Shown here in pieces: positions 1-4,186 of a DNA stretch of 5,359 nucleotides (position 1 is its first letter; each line of letters begins with the position of its first letter). The notes under the pieces are model-generated. The model did no database searches. It was not told where the DNA came from and saw only the letters and a program-made list of their open reading frames with translations. Origin of the DNA: an uncultured Clostridia bacterium (GTDB lineage Bacteria > Bacillota_A > Clostridia > Christensenellales > CAG-138); assembly GCA_937877295.1 (NCBI GenBank), contig CALFIV010000333.1, positions 1 to 5,359 of the forward strand, given 5' to 3'. A program made the position numbers and the translations under genes.

Positions 1-51
1 TAGGTGCTGACGACCTCGGCAGCCCGTCGGTATGCACGCTTTTCGCGTTCT

Positions 52-161
52 CTGTCATCCCTCGCTTCGCTCGGGATGACAGGCGGGAAGGTACGACCTT
101 CCCCTACGAAGAGATTAAAAAAGCTTGTCATCCCAAAGAGCGAAGCGACGAAGGATCTCTG
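52..161. repeat. Palindromic intergenic repeat modules (left copy)
   Basis: Three palindrome-type modules sit in series. The first is a perfect 10-bp inverted repeat, CTGTCATCCC (52-61) with GGGATGACAG (73-82), around a GC-rich loop. The second is a perfect 8-bp hairpin, GGGAAGGT (85-92) with ACCTTCCC (96-103), loop ACG. The third (121-161) starts AAGCTTGTCATCC and ends GACGAAGGATCTCTG. The third module recurs at 2413-2453 with the same 41-base length and 34 of 41 identical bases by hand count. Elements of this TGTCATCC/GAAGGATCT kind are dispersed between genes in many gut Clostridia, to my knowledge. No protein-coding capacity is evident, and the function is unknown. Confidence 0.75.
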
Positions 162-167
162 AACGGA

Positions 168-251
168 AATGAATTGCGCTCCGCGCATGAATTGGCTTGC
201 GCCATGAATTGCACTGCGTGCACGAATGGTGAATTGCCTGACGGCATGAAC
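168..251. repeat. Tandem mini-hairpin array, 17-18 base period
   Basis: Four short hairpins are separated by a conserved TGAAT spacer. They are TGCGC-TCC-GCGCA (175-187), TGGC-TTGC-GCCA (193-204), TGCAC-TGC-GTGCA (210-222) and TGCC-TGAC-GGCA (235-246). The GAATTG core occurs at 171, 189, 206 and 231, with a degenerate GAATGG at 224. The stem sequences differ from unit to unit, but both arms change together, so pairing is kept. This looks like selection on, or a copying mechanism that preserves, secondary structure. The units are too short and irregular for a CRISPR array. The GDSL gene terminates at 256-285, so the array lies just outside its transcript. Confidence 0.75.
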
Positions 252-255
252 AAAG

Positions 256-285
256 CAAAAGCGGCACGGATTGCTCCGTGCCGCT
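256..285 (-). terminator. Rho-independent terminator of the GDSL hydrolase gene
   Basis: AGCGGCACGGA (260-270) and TCCGTGCCGCT (275-285) form a perfect 11-bp stem with a 4-base loop. Read on the minus strand, the stem is followed by TTTTG then CTTTG (251-260). It lies about 24 bases after the hydrolase stop codon. The plus-strand side has only a weak T run (CTTGC), so termination is mainly expected on the minus strand. Confidence 0.85.
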
Positions 286-308
286 CTTGCACCCCCCTCA
301 AATCAAGC

Positions 309-998
309 CTAAACGTGATCCGCTGCAGCGGAAAGAACCTCGTGAATCAGATGTTGACCGGCGTCGTTTGGATGGATACCGTCTTCGCATAGGTAGGGAA
401 GCAGCACGCGCTGATTGAGGAATGCGCTTCTGAGGTCGATGAGCGAGCAGTCGAGCTCGGAGGAAAGACGCTCGATGGCACGCGAATAGTTCTCCTGATA
501 GCGATAGATCGCATTGGCGTCGCCGAGCCACGTCAGGATGTTTTCTCTGGAAAGACCGTCCCGCGTGATCCAGTTGAGATAGCGTTCGCTGGAAATCGGC
601 GGCAGAGTGGACAGCACGGGCTTTACGTTGTGTGCGCGAAGCGTCTTCACCATACGGCGCATCGTTTCCGTAAAGACGGGCAGCGGCGTGTTCGGCAGAT
701 GCTCGTCATATGGTCTCGCGGAAACCTCGTTCCAACGGAAATCGGCGTCGTTTCCGCCGTACTCCAAAAGCACCGCGGCAGGCGCCTCGCCCGTGTCCAG
801 CAAGCGGTTCAACAGCAGCTCGCCCTTGGTGACCGTGCAGCCGAAGCGGGAACGGTTGTCGAGAACCCAGTCATGCGCCCGCGCGATCGATTCCAAGCCG
901 ATATCATCGGTCGTTGAATAGCGTGTTGTGCCCTTGAGCATCCGCACGCCCTTCAGGATCGAATCGCCGAAAATGGAAATGACACGATTTGTTTGCAT
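309..998 (-). CDS. SGNH/GDSL-type hydrolase
   Basis: This is a 229-residue protein of the SGNH (GDSL-type esterase/lipase) superfamily, hydrolases that remove acyl groups such as acetyl or fatty esters using a Ser-His-Asp set. The family blocks are visible. Block I is FGDS at 10-13, with nucleophile Ser13. Block III is GGND at 81-84, with oxyanion-hole Asn83. Block V is DGIHPN at 206-211, giving Asp206 and His209. The length is normal for a single-domain SGNH enzyme, and all catalytic positions are intact. No signal peptide or membrane segment is seen, so it is probably cytoplasmic. The start is supported by GGAGG at 1005-1009, six bases upstream. It is divergent from the XRE gene and followed by its own terminator, so it is probably monocistronic. 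The substrate (carbohydrate ester, lipid or peptidoglycan acetyl) cannot be told from sequence. Confidence 0.9.
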   Translation of the reverse strand: MQTNRVISIFGDSILKGVRMLKGTTRYSTTDDIGLESIARAHDWVLDNRSRFGCTVTKGELLLNRLLDTGEAPAAVLLEYGGNDADFRWNEVSARPYDEHLPNTPLPVFTETMRRMVKTLRAHNVKPVLSTLPPISSERYLNWITRDGLSRENILTWLGDANAIYRYQENYSRAIERLSSELDCSLIDLRSAFLNQRVLLPYLCEDGIHPNDAGQHLIHEVLSAAADHV

Positions 999-1027
999 TT
1001 GAAACCTCCGTTCGCCATAATTGGGTC

Positions 1028-1056
1028 TTGCACAAAATCTGTTCTGCCTTTATAAT
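1028..1056 (+). promoter_or_regulatory. Candidate sigma-A promoter of the XRE/zinc-ribbon pair
   Basis: A perfect TATAAT -10 (1051-1056) is preceded, with a 17-base spacer, by TTGCAC (1028-1033), which keeps the TTG of the consensus. Transcription would start near 1063, leaving a leader of about 130 bases before the ATG at 1193. Confidence 0.55.
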
Positions 1057-1079
1057 AGTCATATCATCATGAATTTGCA
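1052..1079 (-). promoter_or_regulatory. Candidate promoter of the GDSL hydrolase gene
   Basis: On the minus strand, TATTAT (1052-1057) can serve as -10, with a weak -35 TGCAAA (1074-1079) after a 16-base spacer. It overlaps the plus-strand -10 almost exactly, so the two directions would compete for RNA polymerase. The -35 match is poor and the assignment is tentative. Confidence 0.4.
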
Positions 1080-1121
1080 CCCTATTCGGCAGGCAGCCGG
1101 GTATATTGCCCGAAACACGCC

Positions 1122-1185
1122 CGGTAGAATATGCATAAAGCCACTCTACCGAGAGTAGAATGCCCCGAAATCAGGGCTTTGAGGA
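1122..1185 (+). promoter_or_regulatory. Leader with mutually exclusive inverted repeats, and the XRE ribosome binding site
   Basis: Three inverted repeats overlap here. CGGTAGA (1122-1128) pairs with TCTACCG (1145-1151). ACTCT (1143-1147) pairs with AGAGT (1152-1156) around ACCG and competes with the first. AAAGCC (1137-1142) pairs with GGCTTT (1175-1180), enclosing the second and ending directly before GAGGA (1181-1185), the ribosome binding site seven bases from the ATG. They could be DNA operators for autoregulation by the XRE protein, or alternative RNA folds controlling translation. No known riboswitch class was recognised. Confidence 0.4.
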
Positions 1186-1192
1186 TGTATAA

Positions 1193-1825
1193 ATGGAAGA
1201 AAACCGTATTAGAACCATACTCGCAGAGAAGATAACGGCATACCGCAAACGCGCCGGCATGACGCAGGCGGAGCTTGCGGAGAAACTCAACTATTCGGAC
1301 AAATCGGTGTCCAAATGGGAGCGCGGCGACGGCATGCCGGACCTGCTGGTGCTGTGTCAGCTTGCCGATCTGTACGACGTTCCGCTCGACGCGTTTTTGC
1401 GCGAGGGGCCTTTGGCGCGTCCGCAAAAGGAGCTGCGCGGCAGGCATGCGATCATCACCCTGCTGTCACTGGGACTCGTCGTGTTCGTCAGCGCGATTGC
1501 GTTTTTCGTCTGCTATCTCGCAAAGGTCAGGGTCGGCTGGCTGTCGTTTGTGTACGGCGTGCCGGTCGGCATGATTCTGCTCGTCGTGTTCAGTCATATC
1601 TGGGGCAATACGCTCCATCAGGCGATCGCCGTTTCGCTGCTTGACTGGGCGCTTGTCGCTTCGATCTATGTCTCGTTCCGCGCCATCGCACCGTCCATCC
1701 AAGGCATCGCAATGCTCTTCATGGTGGGCGCGGTCTTTCAGGTGCTGATCATTCTGTGGTACGTGCTGATGTTCTTCCGCCGGCGCAACCGCGCAAAAAG
1801 GGGTGACCGTCATGTTCTGTCCTGA
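1193..1825 (+). CDS. XRE-family HTH regulator with C-terminal membrane domain
   Basis: This is a 210-residue protein with an N-terminal Cro/C1-type helix-turn-helix at about residues 6-66. The core is MTQAELAEKL (23-32) followed by the recognition helix around SDKSVSKWERG (35-45), as in the HTH_3 family. After a short charged linker (70-84) come four likely membrane segments at about 86-107, 116-135, 141-163 and 170-194. A basic tail, RRRNRAKRG, suggests a cytoplasmic C-terminus. This is a membrane-anchored DNA-binding protein, a layout common in Bacillota; the signal sensed and the target genes are unknown. The start is supported by GAGGA seven bases upstream. Its 3' end overlaps the zinc-ribbon gene and carries that gene's ribosome binding site, so the two are co-transcribed and probably translationally coupled. 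It may regulate its own promoter, given the palindromes in its leader; that is an inference. Confidence 0.88.
   Translation: MEENRIRTILAEKITAYRKRAGMTQAELAEKLNYSDKSVSKWERGDGMPDLLVLCQLADLYDVPLDAFLREGPLARPQKELRGRHAIITLLSLGLVVFVSAIAFFVCYLAKVRVGWLSFVYGVPVGMILLVVFSHIWGNTLHQAIAVSLLDWALVASIYVSFRAIAPSIQGIAMLFMVGAVFQVLIILWYVLMFFRRRNRAKRGDRHVLS
1799..1805 (+). promoter_or_regulatory. Internal ribosome binding site that sets the zinc-ribbon gene start
   Basis: AGGGGTG, preceded by a run of A, lies inside the end of the XRE gene, six bases before the ATG at 1812. An in-frame GTG at 1803 is part of this same site and so cannot itself be well initiated. This favours the ATG, which puts the first cysteine of the zinc ribbon at residue 3. 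Confidence 0.7.
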
Positions 1826-2276
1826 ATGCGGACATCCGCTGAAGAGCGCTGACGTCAAATTCTGTCCCAATTGCGGAAATCGTGTCATTCCTCCTGCGAC
1901 CGTCGAACCGACGGAAATACCGCCTCTCAGCGCGTCTGAACGCGTTCCGACCGAGAAGACGGAGGAACGGTCGGCGTCCAAACGCTGTACGGCGGCGCTG
2001 CTGCTGGGCGCAGGCACGTTTGTGTTTGCCGTGCTGACCTGTATTGCGAGGATTCTTGCGGTCGATCTGCGCGCGCTGCGCCTTGTCGCGACCGGCGCGT
2101 TTTTCCTTGCGCCGCTTGCCTGCTGCTTCGGCATCCTCGGCATTGCCGTGTGCATCAAGCACAAAAAGCGCGGCCTGCCCTCGGCGATCATCGGCCTGCT
2201 GCTCGGACTGTTCGGCGGGCTTGCTACGGGATATCTGCTGCTCGGCCGCATCCTCGGCGTCGCCTGGCCGTTCTGA
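1812..2276 (+). CDS. Zinc-ribbon membrane protein
   Basis: From ATG 1812 the product is 154 residues. It opens with a zinc ribbon, CPEC (Cys3, Cys6) and CPNC (Cys18, Cys21), of the short zinc_ribbon type found at the N-terminus of many Gram-positive membrane proteins. A Pro/Glu/Thr/Ser-rich linker follows (about 27-57). Then come three hydrophobic segments at about 59-82, 91-115 and 122-146, the last two Gly/Leu/Ala-rich. There is no signal peptide, and the ribbon should lie in the cytoplasm. No catalytic motif is seen and the function is unknown. The gene overlaps the XRE regulator by 14 bases and ends just before a strong terminator, so the pair is a complete two-gene operon. A plausible but unproven model is that this protein works with the membrane-tethered regulator in envelope sensing. 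Confidence 0.85.
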   Translation: MFCPECGHPLKSADVKFCPNCGNRVIPPATVEPTEIPPLSASERVPTEKTEERSASKRCTAALLLGAGTFVFAVLTCIARILAVDLRALRLVATGAFFLAPLACCFGILGIAVCIKHKKRGLPSAIIGLLLGLFGGLATGYLLLGRILGVAWPF

Positions 2277-2288
2277 ACTGCAAAAGAC

Positions 2289-2317
2289 AAAAGACGTGCG
2301 ATCGGCACGTCTTTTTT
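2289..2317 (+). terminator. Rho-independent terminator of the XRE/zinc-ribbon operon
   Basis: AAAAGACGTGC (2289-2299) and GCACGTCTTTT (2305-2315) form an 11-bp stem with loop GATCG, running into a T tract (2312-2317). It lies 12 bases after the zinc-ribbon stop codon. The A run on the other side gives it some bidirectional character, but the minus-strand gene ends at 2500, beyond the next repeat. Confidence 0.92.
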
Positions 2318-2331
2318 GGTGCGCACACATG

Positions 2332-2496
2332 GAGATTCTTCGAAACTGCGTTTCTCAGAATGACAAGGTAGTGGCTACGCCGTTCCGGAATGACACGGCT
2401 TTGGAAGGCAGGAAGCTTGTCATCCTAAGAAATGAAATGACGAAGGATCTCTGCGGACAGACCTGTATCGGCTTGCGCCGTGCATTACCTGACGGC
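2332..2496. repeat. Composite palindromic repeat (right, degenerate copy)
   Basis: This region repeats the left-end modules in the same order. AGATTCTTCG (2333-2342) through GAATGACA (2358-2365) is an inverse-orientation degenerate unit. 2413-2453 is a 41-base copy of 121-161, from AAGCTTGTCATCC to GAAGGATCTCTG. Then GGCTTGCGCC (2470-2479) and CCTGACGGC (2488-2496) match 194-203 and 237-245 of the mini-hairpin array, with the intervening units lost. GCGCCGT (2475-2481) and ACGGCGC (2492-2498) can pair just outside the stop codon of the minus-strand ORF, but no T run follows. The two copies bracket the GDSL/XRE/zinc-ribbon block. Confidence 0.6.
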
Positions 2497-2499
2497 GCG

Positions 2500-3879
2500 T
2501 CAGTTGTTTCCGGCGGGCTGTTCGAGCGGGATCACCGTAAGGACGTTGACCTCCGGTTCACGCTGCGGGAAGAAGATATGCCCGTCGCCTGCGACCGTCT
2601 CGACGGACACGGCGGCTGCGTCGCCTCCGTACAGACAGAGGAATGCCTCGCGCGCCGAGGCGAAGTACGGACTGCCCAGACCGACGCGGAGCAGGACCTC
2701 GTTGAGCGGGAGCTCCGCCTGAAAGTCGATCACAGTGCCGTCCGACAGGCTGAGATGCCCTTCGCGCATGGAGATTGCGCTGCTGTCGTAGCAGTAGGAA
2801 TGCCCGAACGCTACGCTCTGATTGCCGATCGGATCGTAGACCGTGTTGAGACAGTACGGGTCGAAGCCGCGCGTCATCCACGCGATCGCGCCGTTTTTGT
2901 AACAGAACAGCTCCGGTCCGGTCTCGCCTTCGAATTCGTACTGCGCAAGCAGGTATGCGTCGTCGGCCGGCGCATCCTGGGGGTACGCAAACTGCATGAC
3001 GCCCTCGAGCCAGATCCGCCGTGGGTGTATGTCATGGCTCTGCAGGGTCGTCGAAAGCACGTCGAGATAGCGCGCCGCGGTCTCGCCGGACAGCGTGGTG
3101 AGATTGAGCGTTTCGCATTCGGCTGCCGGACTGCTCTGCGCCTGCGCGGCAAGCCGGTCCAGCTCCTGCCGGTGCAGCGCCGCTTCCGCCGCGGTGACTA
3201 CAGACTGTTCGAACACGCCGGTGCGGATGTCGACCGAATAGACGCCGTCCTCGGTTTCCAGACGCAGCAGGCGATCGAGCGCGGACGGCTCAGCGAGCTG
3301 CACCAGGAAGGCGTCGCATGCGGGATCAAAGTGCGCGCTGCTTCCGAACGCCGCCTGCTTGTCGGCAGAGGACAGACAGGCCGAGAATTCGACGTCGCTG
3401 CTGCGGTCGTCGTTGGTGATCGCGCCGCGTGTGATGTGCGAGAGCGGCGGTTCGCCGAGGATCGCATTCGTGCCGTAGAGCACATTGACAAACTGTCCGT
3501 CCATGCTGACGGAAACGCGGTTCGGATACTTCGCGCTGCCGACCGTGCCCCACAGCACGCCGACGTCCGCATGCGCCGAGATGCAGTAGAGGTCCGGACC
3601 GTCCTCGTCCTCGAAGCTGCTTTGCGCCAGCACAAGGATCGGCGCCGTGATCCCTGCTTCCCGCAGTTCCACAGCCTCCTGCAGAATGGCAACCGCCAGC
3701 CAGTCGGCCCCGGCTTCCAGGCAGGCCTTCGCCACAGGAACCGCCCCATGACCGTAGCCGTTTGCTTTTACCACCGCGCAAAGCATGGTGGAGTCTTTCA
3801 GATTTTTTCTGGCAGCGTGAATATTATTGGCAATAGCGTCCAAATTTACTTCTGCCCTTGTACCTCTGTCGATTTTCAT
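2500..3879 (-). CDS. Chimeric ORF: alanine racemase N-terminus joined to an unrecognised two-repeat protein
   Basis: The 459-residue reading frame is open throughout but joins two unrelated parts. Residues 1-83 match the start of alanine racemase, including [11 protein letters not shown] with the PLP lysine at 38. From about residue 84 the homology stops. The rest contains two copies of one domain (about 84-230 and 311-459): LAQ..FE.E.GP.L.C appears at 84-99 and again at 311-326, and a DAFL/EAFL element recurs at 189-192 and 411-414. I do not recognise this domain. It has no membrane segment and contains scattered cysteines and many aromatic residues; its real N-terminus, possibly a lipoprotein signal, is missing. 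The start at 3879 is set by GGAGGGG six bases upstream; in-frame ATGs at 3954, 3927 and 3912 are weaker. The racemase lacks its catalytic tyrosine and C-terminal domain, so it cannot work. The likely cause is an assembly misjoin or recombination. Confidence 0.75.
   Translation of the reverse strand: MKIDRGTRAEVNLDAIANNIHAARKNLKDSTMLCAVVKANGYGHGAVPVAKACLEAGADWLAVAILQEAVELREAGITAPILVLAQSSFEDEDGPDLYCISAHADVGVLWGTVGSAKYPNRVSVSMDGQFVNVLYGTNAILGEPPLSHITRGAITNDDRSSDVEFSACLSSADKQAAFGSSAHFDPACDAFLVQLAEPSALDRLLRLETEDGVYSVDIRTGVFEQSVVTAAEAALHRQELDRLAAQAQSSPAAECETLNLTTLSGETAARYLDVLSTTLQSHDIHPRRIWLEGVMQFAYPQDAPADDAYLLAQYEFEGETGPELFCYKNGAIAWMTRGFDPYCLNTVYDPIGNQSVAFGHSYCYDSSAISMREGHLSLSDGTVIDFQAELPLNEVLLRVGLGSPYFASAREAFLCLYGGDAAAVSVETVAGDGHIFFPQREPEVNVLTVIPLEQPAGNN
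3628..3879 (-). pseudogene. 5' fragment of alanine racemase gene
   Basis: Only the first ~83 codons of alr are present, against roughly 380-390 residues in intact enzymes. Alr interconverts L- and D-alanine with pyridoxal phosphate and supplies D-Ala for peptidoglycan. The fragment covers the first strands and helices of the TIM barrel: [13 protein letters not shown] (8-20), the PLP-lysine motif [10 protein letters not shown] (36-45) and [17 protein letters not shown] (60-76). Homology ends after PILVL, where the family would continue with glycine and the next barrel segment. Its ribosome binding site, leader and promoter look intact, so the 5' end is a normal gene start; only the downstream part is replaced. 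Confidence 0.8.
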
Positions 3880-3885
3880 TAGTTT

Positions 3886-3892
3886 CCCCTCC
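3886..3892 (-). promoter_or_regulatory. Ribosome binding site that sets the alr start
   Basis: Read on the minus strand, GGAGGGG lies six bases before the ATG at 3879, giving the canonical alanine racemase N-terminus [13 protein letters not shown]. It decides against the in-frame upstream ATGs at 3912, 3927 and 3954. Confidence 0.8.
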
Positions 3893-3914
3893 GGTTGGAT
3901 TTTATAAATCATTG

Positions 3915-4025
3915 TGAAAGCACTCATCACCTTAGTCCTCACAACTCGACGCATACAGCAGAAGGTTGTGGCATCAGAACAAACAGTGCTTTCATAGTTT
4001 GACTATAATAACGAAATAGTTCAAA
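3915..4025 (-). promoter_or_regulatory. Foldable 5' leader of alr, unclassified
   Basis: The predicted alr transcript (start near 4028) has a leader of about 150 bases with nested complementarity. The outer helix TGAAAGCACT/AGTGCTTTCA (3985-3994 with 3915-3924) has 10 perfect pairs. Inside it, GTTCT/AGGAC (3976-3980 with 3935-3939) and CACAAC/GTTGTG (3965-3970 with 3940-3945) stack into one long imperfect hairpin with a GATGC bulge and a 19-base loop. A separate 5' hairpin, TTTGAACTAT with ATAGTCAAA (4016-4025 with 3998-4006), follows the start site directly. There is no T-box consensus and no U-rich terminator, so this is an unassigned structured leader. Where the structure ends relative to the ribosome binding site (about 22 bases) leaves room for translational control, which is inference. 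Confidence 0.45.
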
Positions 4026-4034
4026 GGTACTACG

Positions 4035-4043
4035 ATTATAACA
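4035..4043 (-). promoter_or_regulatory. Extended -10 promoter of alr
   Basis: On the minus strand the sequence reads TGTTATAAT, a perfect extended -10 element. The -35 region is poor (TGAAAA-like at a 17-base spacer), as is usual for extended -10 promoters. It places transcription start near 4028. Confidence 0.6.
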
Positions 4044-4084
4044 CACTTTACCGTTTCTTTTCACTCTTTTGCGTTTCTTTCCGG

Positions 4085-4102
4085 AAATTATTCCGATAAT
4101 TT
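4085..4102. promoter_or_regulatory. AT-rich palindrome at the -35 position of the ttcA promoter
   Basis: AAATTAT (4085-4091) and ATAATTT (4096-4102) pair around TCCG. The right arm covers where the -35 of the ttcA promoter would lie, so it could be an operator. A short AT-only palindrome in AT-rich DNA can also arise by chance. Confidence 0.25.
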
Positions 4103-4120
4103 TTCCTGCTTTTATATATA

Positions 4121-4129
4121 TGATATAAT
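4121..4129 (+). promoter_or_regulatory. Extended -10 promoter of the ttcA-like gene
   Basis: TGATATAAT is a perfect extended -10, with no good -35 at 17 bases (TTTTCC). It lies in a direct repeat: TATATATGATATAA is partly repeated 22-23 bases later as TATATATGACATAA (up to 4150). Transcription should start near 4136, about 50 bases before the ATG. Confidence 0.6.
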
Positions 4130-4186
4130 AACCTTATATATGACATAACCGATCTGCCATTCATTGTAATTGTAAGGAAAAGCACC

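Noticed and set aside
171..251. CRISPR-like array
   Set aside because: The period is only 17-18 bases, the conserved part is 5-7 bases, and the variable parts are self-complementary hairpins rather than unrelated spacers. No cas genes are present.
174..392. Small plus-strand ORF of 72 codons
   Set aside because: It translates the mini-hairpin array and the GDSL terminator and ends antisense inside the GDSL gene. The cysteine-rich look comes from the repeat sequence.
1803..1811. GTG at 1803 as start of the zinc-ribbon gene
   Set aside because: The GTG is part of the AGGGGTG ribosome binding site itself. The ATG at 1812 has ideal spacing and puts the zinc ribbon at the N-terminus.
1466..2326. 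Minus-strand open frame of 286 codons opposite the XRE and zinc-ribbon genes
   Set aside because: It is low-complexity (His, Asp, Ala and Arg rich), with no start signal. It is antisense to two genes that have clear domains.
2475..2498. GCGCCGT/ACGGCGC hairpin as terminator of the minus-strand ORF
   Set aside because: No T run follows on the minus strand, and the sequence is better explained as a remnant of the composite repeat.
2044..3882. Plus-strand open frame of 612 codons
   Set aside because: It runs out of the zinc-ribbon gene, through a terminator and a repeat, and then antisense to the chimeric ORF. Its translation is Arg/Ala-rich without motifs or a ribosome binding site. The openness comes from the GC-rich codon bias on the other strand.
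4004..4009. Plus-strand TATAAT as a ttcA promoter
   Set aside because: There is no -35 at a suitable distance, and it lies inside the inverted repeat of the alr leader. The extended -10 at 4121-4129 is closer and better.
3880..4034. T-box or other known riboswitch upstream of alr
   Set aside because: No T-box AGGGTGG-type antiterminator sequence and no terminator hairpin with a U run were found, so it is left as an unclassified leader.
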